Counted from the stretch's first letter, positions 10,309 through 21,442 are shown. The stretch is DNA of 64,000 bases from Mycobacterium basiliense (GCF_900292015.1 NZ_LR130759.1:4216001-4280000); one strand, 5' to 3'. The notes: a model not told the origin generated them from the sequence alone. A program made the numbers and translations.

Positions 10309-12981
10309 TCAATCATCGAACTCCTGGACAAGCTTGGCCAATTCTGCTCGGCTGGCGATCCCGGCCTTGAAGGTAGCGCGGTAAATATGGCCTTCCACAG
10401 TGCGAACCGACAGCGACAGGATCTCCGCGATCGCCCGGTTGGTCAGGCCCTTCGACACCAGTAGCGCGATCTCCCGTTGACGGTGGCTGAACGGGAACGC
10501 GATTTTTGCCCCAGCGAGCGCCGGACTGGCCGCGCCGCCACAACGTTTGGACAAGCCCTCAGCGCGAGCGCCGGCGGTGAGGGCGCTGCCGCGCCGGCCG
10601 GCGACTCGGTAGGCCGATGACGCATGGGCTGCCGCGTCCGCTGCAGCGAGCAGATCTCCCATCATCTCGAAGTCCGCTGCTACAGCTTCCAGTTCTGCCG
10701 CGGCGTCGTCGCTGAGCGCTTTCGCATACCGAGCAGCGATCGGGGCACGGGGCCCTTCGACAACAGTGGCCAACTCAGCCAGCCGGTCTGCGACAGTGGT
10801 GTCGTGGAACTGCGCCGAGGTTTGCAGGCAGAAGACTTCGCTGGCCAGCTGGCCGTGCTCGCGTGCGAACGTTGCCGCCCGGGAGGCGATGTCGCGCGCG
10901 CGTTCCATTTGCCCCTGCGCCGCTGCCACCCAGGCCTGGGCCAGCAGATATGTGGCCTCGATGTACAACAGATGGGGTCGGCGAACTTCGGCCGCAGTCT
11001 CGAGCGCGCACACCGCGTCCTGGACACATCCCGATCGCGCCAGCGCCGCGGTGTAGTGCACCTGGTACCGATAGGTGTGGCCCATGATCAGCCCGAATTG
11101 CCCCAACTTGAGTTGACCGGGGTGCAACCGTCGACGTGCCACCGCCAGGTCCCCGCTAGCCAGCGCCACCGCCCCGATGGTTGCCGAGCAAAGGGTTCGC
11201 GCGACAGGCGCCATGCCCAGGCAGCGGCGGTACGCCTGTCGGGCCACCTCAGTGGCCCCGGCGAGGTCTCCAGCGAGCACCAGCACATGGGTGTGCAGTT
11301 TGGCGAGATTAGCCACATTGAATCCGTCGCGCGCGTCGTCGAGAATCCTCCAGGACCGTGCCGCCTCCCGACGCGCCTGACTGAGGTGTCCGCACTCTCC
11401 ATGTGCGAGCGTGCGCATCCCAAGGCAGATGACGGCGCCATATGGGTCAAGTTGCGCGGGATCAGCGGCGTATAGCGCAGCGATCGCTTGCGTTGGGTTG
11501 GCGGTGAACCCGAGGTGGAAACCGCGCAACGTGTTGAGCTGGTGCGCACGGATGCCGGTCGAACCCTGCAACGCTCGCTCGATCAGTCGCAAAGCTTCTT
11601 CCGGCTGAGCGAACCCGAACAGGAGGTTCATGGTCATCAGGCTGAAATCGTCGAGGAAGTCCGTGCCGCGCAGCTCATCGGGGCGGATCCGACCCAATTC
11701 GTCATGCGCATCGCCAACTCTGCCCAACAGGAATAGGCAGTAGGCGAGTTGCAACTTGGCGCCGATACCACCGCCCGCGTCGACGGCGGCGCGCGAGCAC
11801 CGGTGGGCGAACTCGATATCCAGTTGCCCCAAGGCGGCCGCCGCAGCTGCCGACAACACACCAGCGTCAGGCGGCAGATCCGATTCGAGCCAGAGAAGCC
11901 CTAGTTGGGCGGGATCAACCGGGGCGGTGTTGTCCGGGCTGGTCATCGCCGCGGCAAGGCGCCCGCGCAAACGACTCTGCCGCAACGGGCCGCATTGAGC
12001 CAGGCTGATGGCGGAATGCATCGGGTGTGCGAGCAGGATGACGTCGGGCGCTGAATCGTCGGCACGGATCAACCCCAGACGCTCCGCCTGCGCCGACGCC
12101 TCGTGGTCAGTGAGCGAAGTGAGCACGGATCGGCCAACAGATCCCGCGACCGCGACCAGATCGACGACCTCCTGCACCGATTCCGTGAGAGCACCGAATT
12201 GCATCCGCACCAAATCACGCAACGACGGCGACACGGTGGGAGGCGCGCGCAGGACCCACATGCCACGGTCCTGGACAAGGTTGCCGATGGCGCGTTCCTG
12301 CTCGATCACGTGAGCCAGGTACGCGGGATTACCGCGGGTGAAATCCCAAAGCCGCTCGGTGCAATCGTCGCTAACCTGTCCGCCCAATGAGCTCCGAAGT
12401 AAATCGGAGCTTTCCGATTCGGATAGCGGCGGTAAATCGACGCGATAAAGGACCCCTTCTTTCCATGGCGTCATCACCGCGTCGAGCACGGGCGCGCCGG
12501 CGCGGACCGTGATAAGTACTTTGGCCTGCCGCTGCTGGAGCAGGCTGTACACGACAAAAGCCGACAGGTTGTCGAGCAGATGCGCATCGTCGATGCTGAT
12601 CAATACCGGCGCCGACGCGCTGGCAGCAGTCATCGCCGAAACCAGCTGTTGGGCCGCGTCGTGCGGATTGGCATGACTCCCGGTCGACCATGTAGTGAAG
12701 GCGCCCAAGGCGATTGACTGCGCGGTGATACTCGCGGTGACTCGGTGGACAACCCAACCCTGTGCTTCGGACGCTGCGGCCGCTTCCTCAGCAAGCCTCG
12801 TTTTGCCGACCCCAGGATCACCAAAGATCAGGACGCCTCGGCTGTCGTCCATGCCGAGCGCCTCAGCAATTACCCGAAGTTCCTTGCCCCGACCAATTAA
12901 GGGGCCGCGGACCACCACATAATGAATGTAGATTCTGTTATCAATTCCCGCGCGCCGTTCGGGCCCACATTTTCTGCCCAT
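10309..12981 (-). CDS. Large LuxR-family (LAL/MalT-type) STAND ATPase transcriptional regulator
   Basis: The 890-residue protein has an N-terminal AAA/STAND ATPase with Walker A GDPGVGKTRLAEEA and Walker B-like ISIDDAHLLD, and a long helical TPR-like middle. A C-terminal LuxR helix-turn-helix is present (FSHRQREIALLVSKGLTNRAIAEILSLS, then VRTVEGHIYRA). Such proteins sense a ligand through the central region and bind DNA through the C-terminus. The ATG at 12981 is used; an in-frame TTG at 13026 and GTGs near 12918 (just before the VRGPLIGR start of the ATPase) are alternatives, and no strong ribosome-binding site decides. It has no counterpart at this place in H37Rv as I remember it. It resembles the HTH-less protein at 32972-35125. 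Confidence 0.87.
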   Translation of the reverse strand: MGRKCGPERRAGIDNRIYIHYVVVRGPLIGRGKELRVIAEALGMDDSRGVLIFGDPGVGKTRLAEEAAAASEAQGWVVHRVTASITAQSIALGAFTTWSTGSHANPHDAAQQLVSAMTAASASAPVLISIDDAHLLDNLSAFVVYSLLQQRQAKVLITVRAGAPVLDAVMTPWKEGVLYRVDLPPLSESESSDLLRSSLGGQVSDDCTERLWDFTRGNPAYLAHVIEQERAIGNLVQDRGMWVLRAPPTVSPSLRDLVRMQFGALTESVQEVVDLVAVAGSVGRSVLTSLTDHEASAQAERLGLIRADDSAPDVILLAHPMHSAISLAQCGPLRQSRLRGRLAAAMTSPDNTAPVDPAQLGLLWLESDLPPDAGVLSAAAAAALGQLDIEFAHRCSRAAVDAGGGIGAKLQLAYCLFLLGRVGDAHDELGRIRPDELRGTDFLDDFSLMTMNLLFGFAQPEEALRLIERALQGSTGIRAHQLNTLRGFHLGFTANPTQAIAALYAADPAQLDPYGAVICLGMRTLAHGECGHLSQARREAARSWRILDDARDGFNVANLAKLHTHVLVLAGDLAGATEVARQAYRRCLGMAPVARTLCSATIGAVALASGDLAVARRRLHPGQLKLGQFGLIMGHTYRYQVHYTAALARSGCVQDAVCALETAAEVRRPHLLYIEATYLLAQAWVAAAQGQMERARDIASRAATFAREHGQLASEVFCLQTSAQFHDTTVADRLAELATVVEGPRAPIAARYAKALSDDAAAELEAVAADFEMMGDLLAAADAAAHASSAYRVAGRRGSALTAGARAEGLSKRCGGAASPALAGAKIAFPFSHRQREIALLVSKGLTNRAIAEILSLSVRTVEGHIYRATFKAGIASRAELAKLVQEFDD

Positions 12982-13026
12982 GGAGTTTGCGCCGTTCTGC
13001 TCACTGAGAAATGCCGCAGAAGGCAA

Positions 13027-13290
13027 TCATGGAGGCGGGACCCACGTTCCAACAGGGTCGGCGGGCCGTGTTGTTGAGGCCACTTCCCTGCTGCCGGCGA
13101 TGGCGAATCAGTGACACCGACCCGCCCGGCAGTCGGCGCCTCGGGTGATGCACATGGGGTAGTTCGTTGCATGTCGACAGCGCGGGATGAGGTAGTCGAC
13201 TACGGGCCCCTGCATGCGCTCGTAGGTTGACGATTCGGTCGTCGGAAGTTTCTACATGCGGGGGTCGGCCTCGCGTCATGGGGGCCGCTG
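13027..13290. other. Region upstream of the LuxR regulator, no gene recognised
   Basis: Together with the decayed PE fragment and the stretch 13534-13875, this forms an 850-bp space between the regulator and the PE_PGRS gene. Reading frames here are short and mutually overlapping, and I recognise no product, RNA gene or clear hairpin. Confidence 0.5.
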
Positions 13291-13533
13291 ATGGCATCTT
13301 TTGTGACCGCTGGTGTGGGCGTGCGCGCGCCCGCGGCAGCGGACTTAGGCGGGATAGAGGCGATTGGCTCCGCCACCGCGGCCACCGCACCGGCGACGCA
13401 GGTGATCGCCGCGGGCGGCAGTGCCGGCACCGGCTCGCCGGGCATCACCCCCGGCGCCGGCGGCAGCCCCGCAGGAAACCCGAGAGGCATTCCCGCCGAG
13501 GGTGCCGACGGTGTCGGCGGCCACACCTCGTGA
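13291..13533 (+). pseudogene. Degenerate PE-domain fragment
   Basis: This short 80-codon frame reads ASFVTAGVGVRAPAAADLGG and then EAIGSATAATAPATQVIAAGG. The order matches the first 45 residues of a PE domain (SFVTA-PE-LAAAAADLGGIGSAI-AANAAAA-PTTQV-AAG), with a few small insertions and substitutions, and then departs into unrelated Gly/Pro sequence before the DEVS motif. It has neither the helical hairpin second half nor the YxxxD/E region, so it cannot be a working PE protein. It lies about 340 bases ahead of the intact PE_PGRS on the same strand and may be debris from an earlier PE gene or a tandem duplication. Confidence 0.5.
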
Positions 13534-13875
13534 GCCCCGCACAAGCGGGTCGTTCGCGCAGACCCTCGCACGTGACCGCGGCACAGTGCCTCGGTGCCAG
13601 GGGGCTGCGAAACGCGTCGCACCGCGGTCGGCCCTTACCCAGCCAGGTCATCGATGCAACGCGCAAACGCTGCTGCGTAGGTATCGGTGCCACGGCACCG
13701 GATCGCCGCTCTGCAGGACCTGGCATCCGCCTCGCCCAAGCTAGCCCGGCCAGTGCCTCAGGGGGCACGCCGCTACCGCGCGCCGCCAGCTGGCCAAAAG
13801 GGCGGAATGTCACCACGAGTCAGAGACAACAACCGGCGGCCGCTCCCGCGTCGGCCACCAGTTAGGAGAACAGTG

Positions 13876-16800
13876 ATGTCGTTTGTGGTCACGACACCAG
13901 AGATCTTGTCGGCGGCAGCCATCGATTTGGCCCGCAGCGGCCTGGGTATCAGCGCAGCCAATGCTGCCGCTGCGGCCGCCACGACGCAGGTCCGGGCAGC
14001 AGCGTTGGACGAGGTGTCGGTCGCGATCTCGACCCTGTTTGGCGACTACGGTCGGGCGTACCAGGCCCTCAGTGGGCATGTCGCAGCGTTTCACGCCGAG
14101 TTTGTCGCGCGGCTGGGCGCCGCCGCCGCCTCCTATGCCAGCACCGAAGCCGCCCTCGAGCAGCGGCTACTCAGCACCCTCAATGCCCACACCGAGACGC
14201 TGCTAGGCCGCCCACTGATCGGCGACGGGGCCGACGGAACCGCCAGCCACCCCGACGGCGGACCCGGTGGGTTGCTCTACGGCAATGGCGGGAACGGCTA
14301 CTCCCAGACCGGAGCCGGCCGCGCCGGAGGTAACGGTGGTGCCGCCGGGCTCATCGGCACCGGCGGCGCCGGCGGCAACAGCGGCACCGGCGCCCACGCA
14401 GGGGCAGGCGGCAACGGCGGATGGCTTTACGGCACCGGCGGCGCCGGCGGCAACGTCGGTACCGGCGGCATCGCCGGCAACGGCGGAGCCGCAGGACTCA
14501 TCGGCACCGGCGGCGCCGGCGGCAACAGCGGCACCGGCGCCCACGCAGGGGCGGGCGGCCACGGCGGATGGCTTTACGGCACCGGCGGCGCCGGCGGCAA
14601 CGTCGGTACCGGCGGCATCGCCGGCAACGGCGGAGCCGCAGGACTCATCGGCACCGGCGGCGCGGGCGGCACCGGTACCGGAAGCGGAGTCGCCGGCAAT
14701 GGCGGCCACGGCGGATGGCTCTATGGCACGGGCGGCGCCGGCGGCTCGAATGCCGGGCAGGCTGGTGGCGATGGCGGCACGGGCGGGGCGGCGGGGCTAT
14801 TTGGCCACGGCGGTCCCGGCGGAACCGGCGCTGGCGGTGCGCCGGGGCAAGCCGGAGGGGATGGAGGCGCCGGCGGCGCGGGTGGATGGCTCGGCGGCAA
14901 CGGCGGGACGGGCGGTAGCGGCGGCCTGGGCGGGGACGGCGCGAACGGCATCGCCGCCGGGACAGGTGGAAATGGCGGCGCCGGCGGCCCGGGCCGGGCG
15001 CTGCTGGGCTGGTCCGGCGGGGCAGGCGGGGTTGGTGGAGCCGGCGGGGCCGGAGTGGATGCAGGTCCAGGCGCGGTGGACATGGGGGGCATCGGTGCCA
15101 CCGGCGGCGCCGGCGGCACCGGTGGTATGGGCGGTGTCGGTGGGGTTTCCCGCGCGCTGCTGTTCGGTTCCGGTGGCGCCGGTGGTATCGGCGGCCAAGG
15201 CGGTGTAGGCGGCACGGGCGGCGACGGTCTCACGCAGATGGGTCTCGACGGAGGTCGCGGTGGTACGGGTGGGACCGGGGGGAATGCCGGCGCGGGTGGC
15301 GCCGGCGGCTCCGCCGGCTTCTTGGGAACAACCGGCCATGCGGGCGCGGCCGGCACCGGTGGTAGCGGCGGCGCTGGCGGCACTGGCGGCGATGGCGGTG
15401 GGGCGGGCCCGAGCGGTGCCGGTCTCAGGGGCGGTGAAGGCGGCCAGGGCGGCCAAGGCGGCAACACGGGCACGGGCGGTGTCAACGGCTCCGGCGGGCG
15501 AGGCGGCACCGGCGGCATCGGCGGAGAAGGTGCAGCAGGCAATCCCACATCCAACCTCCATGGTGAAGACGGCGGGGCCGGCGGGGCCGGCGGCGACGGC
15601 GGCGGGGGCGGCGCAACGGGCACTGGCGGAGTCGGTGGCGCTGGCGGGTTCGGCGGCACCGGCGGGATCGGTGGCGCCGGTGGCATGGGTAGCCGCGGCG
15701 CCGACTCAACTTTTGGCGGCGCTGCGGGCGGTAGCGGCGGTAACGGTGGTGCCGGTGGGGCCGGCGGGGCGGGCGGCACGGGCGGGGCTGCGCTAAGCAC
15801 TTCAAGCGTTCAAGGCGTCGGTGGCGCCGGCGGCGGCGGCGGGGCCGGCGGCATCGCGGGTGACGGCGGAGACGGCTCCAACGGCGACATGAATGTCAAT
15901 AACGGGACCGGGGGCCGCGGCGGCGACGGCGGAAACTCCGGTGCCGGCGGTGCGGGCGGCCAAGGCGGGGCCGGCTCCACCCACGGCGCTAGCGGCGCCG
16001 ACGGCGCCTCCCCCACCAGCGGTGGCAACGGCGGCAACGGCGGCCGAGGCGCTGATGGCCAGCCCGTGCTGGGTGCCGGCATCCCAGGTAGTAACGGCGG
16101 CGCCGGCGGCAACGGCGGCAACGGCGGGTCGGTCGGCAACGGCGGCAACGGCGGCGATGGCGGCACCGGCGGCACCGGCGCCCCGGGTCTGGGCGGCTTC
16201 GGCGGCGGTGGCACCGGTTCCGTTGGCGGCGACGGCGGCACCGGCGGCACCGGAGGAGCCGGCGGAGCCGGCGGCATAAACGCCGGCAATGGCGGAGCCG
16301 GCGGCACCGGCGGGGCCGGCGGGATCGGCGGCAACGGCGGGGCCGGCGGGTTCGGCCTAGCTTTCGGCAATCCAGGCGCCGACGGCGGCAACGGCGGCAA
16401 CGGCGGCTCCGGCGGCAACGGCGGCACCGGCGGCACCGGCGGAGCGGGTGGCGCCGCGTTGGCGGACTCCGGCCAAACCGGCGCCCAAGGCGCCGGTGGC
16501 GTTGGCGGCAGGGGTGGTACCGGCGGCATCGGGGGCAACGGCGCCGACGGCTCCAACGGCGACATGACTGTCAACAACGGGACCGGAGGCCGCGGCGGCG
16601 ACGGCGGAAACCCCGGGGCCGGCGGTGCGGGCGGCCAAGGCGGGGCCGGCTCCACCCACGGCGCTAGCGGCGCCGACGGCGCCTCCCCCACCAGCGGTGG
16701 CAACGGCGGCAACGGCGGCCGAGGCGCCGATGCCACCGGCCTTGGGCAGGTCGGCGGTACCGGCGGGGCCGGCGGCAACGGCGGGTCGGTCGGCAACGGC

Positions 16801-18054
16801 GGCAACGGCGGCGACGGCGGCACCGGGGGAACCGGCGGCAAGGGCACCGACACCATCAGCCCAAGCCAGGACGGCGGCACCGGCGAAACCGGGGGGACGG
16901 GCGGTGTCGGCGGCGCCGGCGGCAACGGAGGCAGTAGTGCAGGCAACGGGGGCAACGGCGGCAACGGCGGCACCGGCGGGGTGGGTGGCGCCGGGGGTAC
17001 CGGTGCTCGGGGACTAGACGGGCTATTCGGGTCCGGCGCTAACGGCGGCAACGGCGGCAACGGCGGGACCGGCGGGGCCGGCGGAACCGGCGGAACCGGA
17101 GGCGCCGGTGGGGCGGCGTTGTCGCCCTCCGGCCAAGACGGCGCCCAGGGAGGTGGGGGCAACGGCGGCAACGGCGGCGCCGGCGGCGGGCCGGGTGACG
17201 GCGGCAACGGCGCCGATGGCGCTAGCTTCTTCGGCAAGGGCGGCAACGGCGGCAACGGCGGCAACGGCGGAGACCCCGGGGCCGGGGGCGCCGGCGGCCA
17301 GGGCGGGGCGGGCTCCACCCAAGGTGCGCACGGCGCGGACGGTGCCTTCCCCTCCAACGTCATCGCCGGCCGCGGCGGCAACGGCGGCAATGGCGGCGAC
17401 GCCGCAAGCCCCGGCCAAGCCGGCGGTGACGGCGGGGCGGGCGGCAACGGCGGGAGAATAGGCAGCGCCGGTGCGGGTGGCAACGGCGGCAACGGCGGCA
17501 ACGGTACCGACGGCGGCAACGGCAACAGTGGCACATTGACAACGGGACCCACCACCGGCGGCACCGGGGGCGACGGGGGTCCGGGAGGCAATGGCGGCGC
17601 AGGTGGATTTACCGGGGCTGACTACCCCTTCGCACCCAACTATCAAGGTCGAGGTGGCAACGGCGGAAATGGTGGGGCCGGCGGCAACGGCGGCACCGGC
17701 GGCTCCGGCAGCAGCGGGCTCAGCGGCGGCATGGGTGCCACTGGGGGTAGCGGAGGAAATGGCGGCGCGGGCGGTGACGCCGGCGCCTCGGGCATCGGCC
17801 AAACCAGTCACGGCGGCAACGGAGGTAGCGGCGGCAACGGAGGCATGGGCGGTGACGGTGGCAGTGGGACTTTCGGTCTAGGTCAAGGTGGCCCCGGCGG
17901 ACCCGGCGGAAACGGCGGTGACGGCGGTGACGGCAAAATCGCCGGTTCCGGAGGTTCCGCCGGTAGCGGTGGTATCGGCGGCCTGCAGAACACTGGCACC
18001 AGGGCCCCCACCGGCACAACCGGTGCCCCCGGAGCTCCGGGTGAGCAGGTTTGA
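13876..18054 (+). CDS. PE_PGRS family protein, long
   Basis: The 1,392-residue protein opens with a classic PE domain ([20 protein letters not shown], then [22 protein letters not shown]; about residues 1-95), the linker [14 protein letters not shown], and more than 1,200 residues of Gly-Gly-X repeats (GGAGG, GGNGG, GGTGG). The ATG at 13876 is chosen because PE domains start MSFV and an AGGAGA box lies 6-11 bases upstream; the open frame extends to 13687 without meaning. There is no unique C-terminal domain: it ends in a short Pro/Gly tail. PE_PGRS proteins are typically ESX-5 substrates at the cell surface. Internal segment duplications are listed separately. Confidence 0.93.
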   Translation: MSFVVTTPEILSAAAIDLARSGLGISAANAAAAAATTQVRAAALDEVSVAISTLFGDYGRAYQALSGHVAAFHAEFVARLGAAAASYASTEAALEQRLLSTLNAHTETLLGRPLIGDGADGTASHPDGGPGGLLYGNGGNGYSQTGAGRAGGNGGAAGLIGTGGAGGNSGTGAHAGAGGNGGWLYGTGGAGGNVGTGGIAGNGGAAGLIGTGGAGGNSGTGAHAGAGGHGGWLYGTGGAGGNVGTGGIAGNGGAAGLIGTGGAGGTGTGSGVAGNGGHGGWLYGTGGAGGSNAGQAGGDGGTGGAAGLFGHGGPGGTGAGGAPGQAGGDGGAGGAGGWLGGNGGTGGSGGLGGDGANGIAAGTGGNGGAGGPGRALLGWSGGAGGVGGAGGAGVDAGPGAVDMGGIGATGGAGGTGGMGGVGGVSRALLFGSGGAGGIGGQGGVGGTGGDGLTQMGLDGGRGGTGGTGGNAGAGGAGGSAGFLGTTGHAGAAGTGGSGGAGGTGGDGGGAGPSGAGLRGGEGGQGGQGGNTGTGGVNGSGGRGGTGGIGGEGAAGNPTSNLHGEDGGAGGAGGDGGGGGATGTGGVGGAGGFGGTGGIGGAGGMGSRGADSTFGGAAGGSGGNGGAGGAGGAGGTGGAALSTSSVQGVGGAGGGGGAGGIAGDGGDGSNGDMNVNNGTGGRGGDGGNSGAGGAGGQGGAGSTHGASGADGASPTSGGNGGNGGRGADGQPVLGAGIPGSNGGAGGNGGNGGSVGNGGNGGDGGTGGTGAPGLGGFGGGGTGSVGGDGGTGGTGGAGGAGGINAGNGGAGGTGGAGGIGGNGGAGGFGLAFGNPGADGGNGGNGGSGGNGGTGGTGGAGGAALADSGQTGAQGAGGVGGRGGTGGIGGNGADGSNGDMTVNNGTGGRGGDGGNPGAGGAGGQGGAGSTHGASGADGASPTSGGNGGNGGRGADATGLGQVGGTGGAGGNGGSVGNGGNGGDGGTGGTGGKGTDTISPSQDGGTGETGGTGGVGGAGGNGGSSAGNGGNGGNGGTGGVGGAGGTGARGLDGLFGSGANGGNGGNGGTGGAGGTGGTGGAGGAALSPSGQDGAQGGGGNGGNGGAGGGPGDGGNGADGASFFGKGGNGGNGGNGGDPGAGGAGGQGGAGSTQGAHGADGAFPSNVIAGRGGNGGNGGDAASPGQAGGDGGAGGNGGRIGSAGAGGNGGNGGNGTDGGNGNSGTLTTGPTTGGTGGDGGPGGNGGAGGFTGADYPFAPNYQGRGGNGGNGGAGGNGGTGGSGSSGLSGGMGATGGSGGNGGAGGDAGASGIGQTSHGGNGGSGGNGGMGGDGGSGTFGLGQGGPGGPGGNGGDGGDGKIAGSGGSAGSGGIGGLQNTGTRAPTGTTGAPGAPGEQV
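14350..14643 (+). repeat. 147-bp tandem duplication in the PE_PGRS gene
   Basis: Two nearly identical 147-bp units (14350-14496 and 14497-14643, 49 codons each) contain [21 protein letters not shown] followed by [21 protein letters not shown]. The start of a third unit follows at 14644 and then diverges. Unit length is a multiple of three, so the frame is kept. Confidence 0.9.
15871..16732 (+). repeat. Dispersed ~187-bp direct repeat in the PE_PGRS gene
   Basis: A segment of about 187 bases at 15871-16057 recurs at 16546-16732, 675 bases (225 codons) downstream. It encodes [20 protein letters not shown] through [20 protein letters not shown] with very few differences. It is a non-Gly-rich signature, so the match is not due to the background repeat alone. 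Confidence 0.88.
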
Positions 18055-18149
18055 CATGGCGGATTCGCGGGGGCGCCCGACCCACTGACACGTCGCGTCG
18101 GGTCTTCTGACGGACCCTCGAGGGATGCCAAGTCGCCTTGACGCCCATT

Positions 18150-18183
18150 TGAACGTGCGTTTAGGATGCTGAACATGCGTTCA
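18150..18183 (+). promoter_or_regulatory. Tandem palindromes overlapping the tetR start, candidate autoregulatory operator
   Basis: Two similar palindromes, TGAAC-GTGC-GTTTA (18150-18163) and TGAAC-ATGC-GTTCA (18170-18183), are centred 20 bases apart, two helical turns. The second covers the ATG at 18175. The form and position are those of a TetR-family operator controlling the downstream regulator and exporter genes. Confidence 0.6.
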
Positions 18184-18813
18184 GCCGATCTGACCGCGAC
18201 AGCACGGATCCGCGACGCCGCGATCGAGCAGTTCGGCCAGCACGGCTTCGGCGTCGGAATTCGCGCGATCGCCGAAGCCGCGGCAGTGAGCCCCGCGTTG
18301 GTCATCCACCACTTCGCCTCCAAGGAGGGCCTGCGCAAAGCCTGCGACGACTACGTCGCCGAACAAATCCGCACCAGCAAGTCTGAGACACTGCAGTCTC
18401 ACGATCCGGCCACCTGGTTCGCACAGCTAGCCGAGATCGAGTCCTATGCACCGCTAATGGCCTATCTGGTGCGCAGCATGCAGGACGGCGGAGAGCTGGC
18501 AAGGATGTTGTGGCGCAAGATGATCGACAACGCCGAAGAGTACATGGAGGAAGGGGTGCGGGCCGGCACCATAAGACCCAGCCGAGATCCGCGCGCCAGG
18601 TCTCGGTACCTGGCGATGACCGGAGGCGGTGGGTTTCTGCTCTACCTGCAAATGCATGAAACCCCAACGGATCTCCGCACGGTGCTACGCGACTATTCAC
18701 GCGACATGGTGCTGCCCGCGCTCGAAGTATTCACCGAAGGACTGCTGGTCGACCGCACCATGTACGAGGCATTTCTAGCGGAAGGGAACCAAGGAGAATC
18801 GCATGCCAGCTAG
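18175..18813 (+). CDS. TetR-family repressor of the adjacent ABC exporter (Rv1219c-like)
   Basis: This 212-residue TetR/AcrR regulator has an N-terminal HTH ([20 protein letters not shown] followed by [22 protein letters not shown], residues 10-53) and a helical ligand domain typical of the family. The start [14 protein letters not shown] at 18175 is chosen over an ATG at 18166 by comparison with remembered Rv1219c. In M. tuberculosis Rv1219c represses the Rv1218c-Rv1217c efflux system. The 3' end overlaps the ATPase gene by 11 bases, so the three genes form one operon, and a tandem palindrome overlaps the start. Confidence 0.92.
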   Translation: MRSADLTATARIRDAAIEQFGQHGFGVGIRAIAEAAAVSPALVIHHFASKEGLRKACDDYVAEQIRTSKSETLQSHDPATWFAQLAEIESYAPLMAYLVRSMQDGGELARMLWRKMIDNAEEYMEEGVRAGTIRPSRDPRARSRYLAMTGGGGFLLYLQMHETPTDLRTVLRDYSRDMVLPALEVFTEGLLVDRTMYEAFLAEGNQGESHAS

Positions 18814-19750
18814 CAGCCACCAGGCACCCATCGAAATTCGCGGTCTGACCAAGAACTTCGGCGCGGTGCGCGCGCTCGACGGCCTCGACCTGACGGTCCG
18901 CGAAGGGGAGGTGCACGGCTTCCTGGGACCTAATGGCGCCGGCAAGTCGACGACGCTACGCATTCTGTTGGGTTTGGTGAAGGCCGACAGCGGAAGCGTG
19001 CGCCTACTGGGCGGTGACCCATGGTCAAATGCCGTTCAATTACACCGCCAGATCGCTTATGTACCAGGCGATGTCACATTGTGGCCATCGCTCACCGGGG
19101 GTGAAATCATCGACCTCCTGGCCCGCATGCGGGGCGGTATCGACAATGCTCGCCGTGCGGAGCTGATCGATCGGTTCGACCTCGACCCACACAAGAAGGC
19201 GCGCACCTACTCGAAAGGCAACCGCCAAAAGGTCTCGCTGATCTCGGCATTCTCATCGCGAGCCGGCCTGCTGTTGCTGGACGAGCCCAGCAGCGGCTTG
19301 GACCCGTTGATGGAAAACGTGTTTCAGCAGTGTGTCGCGGAAGCGAGCAAGCGAGGTGTGACGGTGCTGCTGTCCAGTCACATTCTGGCCGAAACCGAGG
19401 CCCTGTGCGAACGGGTGACCATTATCCGGGCCGGCAGAACCGTCGAGAGCGGCTCGCTGGAGTCCATGCGCCACCTCAGCCGCACCTCGATCAAGGCCGA
19501 AATGGTCGGTGACCCGGGAGATCTAACCAGGATCAAGGGAGTCGAGGATGTGAGTATCGACGGCAGCACACTGCGTGCACAGGTCGACGGCGAAAGCCTC
19601 GGTGAGCTGATCCGGGCGCTGGGTGATGCCGGAGTGCGTAGCCTGGTCAGCCAACCACCCACGCTGGAAGACCTTTTCTTGCGCCACTATCGAATCGGCC
19701 CCGACGTCGAAGCCGGCGACCGCGACGAGACGGGGGTCGCGGCGGTATGA
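18803..19750 (+). CDS. ABC exporter ATP-binding subunit (Rv1218c-like)
   Basis: This 315-residue nucleotide-binding protein of the CcmA/DrrA type has Walker [10 protein letters not shown] near residue 45, the signature [11 protein letters not shown] in place of LSGGQ, Walker [15 protein letters not shown] and the switch histidine in [11 protein letters not shown]-terminal extension of about 90 residues is typical of drug-exporter ATPases. The M. tuberculosis counterpart forms a multidrug efflux pump with Rv1217c. It overlaps both the regulator gene upstream and the permease gene downstream (ATGA). Confidence 0.93.
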   Translation: MPASSHQAPIEIRGLTKNFGAVRALDGLDLTVREGEVHGFLGPNGAGKSTTLRILLGLVKADSGSVRLLGGDPWSNAVQLHRQIAYVPGDVTLWPSLTGGEIIDLLARMRGGIDNARRAELIDRFDLDPHKKARTYSKGNRQKVSLISAFSSRAGLLLLDEPSSGLDPLMENVFQQCVAEASKRGVTVLLSSHILAETEALCERVTIIRAGRTVESGSLESMRHLSRTSIKAEMVGDPGDLTRIKGVEDVSIDGSTLRAQVDGESLGELIRALGDAGVRSLVSQPPTLEDLFLRHYRIGPDVEAGDRDETGVAAV

Positions 19751-21393
19751 ACACCACGGTCCTAGATCGCCCCAGCCCCGGAGCACACCATGCGCCGCAA
19801 CGCGGTTCAAGCTTTGCCGGCACTCTCGGGTTGGTGCGCTTGTACCTGCGCCGCGACCGGTTGGGGTTACCACTGTGGGTGCTGTTGCTCTCGGTGCCGC
19901 TGGCTACCGTGTACATCGGCAGCATCGAAACGGTCTACCCCACCCAGACCGACCGTGCCGGACTGGCGGCCTCCATCATGGCCAGTCCGGCCCAGCGGGC
20001 GCTCTACGGGCAGGTCTACAACGACAGCCTCGGCGCGGTCGGAATCTGGAAAGCCGGGATGTTTCACACGTTGCTGGCGATTGCGGTGATCCTCACGACG
20101 ATCCGCCACACCCGTGCCGATGAGGAAACCGGCCGTGGGGAATTGATTGACTCAACCGCCGTCGGACGCTATGCCAATCTCACCGCAGCACTGTTGCTGT
20201 CTTTCGGTGCGTCGGTCGCCACCGGCGTGATCGGGGCCGCGGGCCTGCTCACAGCCAACGTCGCCCCAGCCGGGTCGCTCGCGTTCGGTGCGGCGCTGAC
20301 CGGCTCCGGTCTGGTCTTCACCGCGGTAGCCGCGGTGGCCGCGCAACTGTCGCCGAGCGCCCGGGTCTCCCGCGGCTGGGCGTTCGCCGCGCTGAGCACC
20401 GCGTTCGTGCTGCGTGCCGTGGGCGACGCCGGATCCGGCGCACTGTCGTGGTTGTCCCCCTTGGGGTGGTCGCTTCAGGTGCGCCCCTACGCGGGCGATC
20501 GCTGGTGGGTGCTGCTGCTGCACCTGGCCGCGACGGCGCTGCTCACCGTGCTCGCGTATCGCTTGCGCGCCAGGCGCGATGTCGGTGCCGGCCTGATCGC
20601 CGAACGCGCCGGTCCCGGTAGCGCCGCGCCCTCACTGGGCAATGTGTTCGGATTGGCATGGCGCCTCGACCGCGGCGCACTGTTGTTGTGGACAGTCGGC
20701 CTGTGCCTCTATGGCCTGCTGATGGGCAGCGTGGCGCACGGCATCGGCGACCAGCTGGGCGACAACGCCGCGGTGCGTGAGATTGTGACGCGGATGGGCG
20801 GCACCAACACACTCGAGCAGGCCTTTCTCGCACTGGCTTTCACCATGATTGGCATGGTCGCCGCCGCATTCGCCATTTCACTGACCTTAAGAGTGCATCA
20901 AGAAGAGTCCGCCCAGCGCGCCGAGCCGACCTTGGCCGGCGCGGTTTCCCGAATTCGTTGGTTGTTCAGCCATTTGGGTGCAGCGCTGATCGGGTCGGCA
21001 ATCGCGCTGTTGGTCGCCGGAGCGGCAGCCGGGCTGCTCTACGGCATTTCGACCGGCGATATCGGCAACAAACTATCCACCGTTGTCGGGAGCGCCGCCG
21101 CTCAGCTGCCCGCGGTCTGGCTATTGGCCGCCGTCACAGCGGCATTGTTCGGCCTGGCACCGCGATTCACGTCGCTGGCGTGGGGCGTGCTGGTCGGGTT
21201 CATCGCGTTGTACCTGATCGGCTCCTTGGCCGGATTCCCGCAATGGTTGCTCGACCTGGAGCCATTCGCCCATGTTCCGCGTGTCGGCGGTGGGGACTTC
21301 ACCGTTGTACCGTTGCTGTGGCTGCTGGGTATCGATGCCGCACTGATCATTTTGGGCGCCATGGCGTTCCGGCGACGTGATCTGCGTTGCTAG
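19747..21393 (+). CDS. ABC exporter membrane subunit (Rv1217c-like)
   Basis: This 548-residue integral membrane protein starts at an ATG overlapping the ATPase stop. About twelve hydrophobic helices are visible in two halves, each with a large loop after the first helix (for example [20 protein letters not shown] and [21 protein letters not shown]). This is the arrangement of fused ABC-2-type permeases. It would form the pore of the exporter powered by the preceding ATPase. The pump is associated with resistance to several drug classes in M. tuberculosis; the natural substrate is unknown. Confidence 0.92.
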   Translation: MNTTVLDRPSPGAHHAPQRGSSFAGTLGLVRLYLRRDRLGLPLWVLLLSVPLATVYIGSIETVYPTQTDRAGLAASIMASPAQRALYGQVYNDSLGAVGIWKAGMFHTLLAIAVILTTIRHTRADEETGRGELIDSTAVGRYANLTAALLLSFGASVATGVIGAAGLLTANVAPAGSLAFGAALTGSGLVFTAVAAVAAQLSPSARVSRGWAFAALSTAFVLRAVGDAGSGALSWLSPLGWSLQVRPYAGDRWWVLLLHLAATALLTVLAYRLRARRDVGAGLIAERAGPGSAAPSLGNVFGLAWRLDRGALLLWTVGLCLYGLLMGSVAHGIGDQLGDNAAVREIVTRMGGTNTLEQAFLALAFTMIGMVAAAFAISLTLRVHQEESAQRAEPTLAGAVSRIRWLFSHLGAALIGSAIALLVAGAAAGLLYGISTGDIGNKLSTVVGSAAAQLPAVWLLAAVTAALFGLAPRFTSLAWGVLVGFIALYLIGSLAGFPQWLLDLEPFAHVPRVGGGDFTVVPLLWLLGIDAALIILGAMAFRRRDLRC

Positions 21394-21442
21394 GGCGGCC
21401 ACAGGCAACGGTCTTCCCATACTTGGAAGGTGGACTCGCATC

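Noticed and set aside
13687..13875. Upstream extension of the PE_PGRS frame
   Set aside because: Sequence before the ATG at 13876 has no similarity to a PE protein; the PE domain and a good AGGAGA box define the start.
15810..17591. Very long proline-rich open frame on the minus strand (also 14721-15800)
   Set aside because: It is the mirror of the GGX-coding PE_PGRS repeat; GCC/GGC-rich codons read backwards give Pro/Ala without stops. No start signal or domain.
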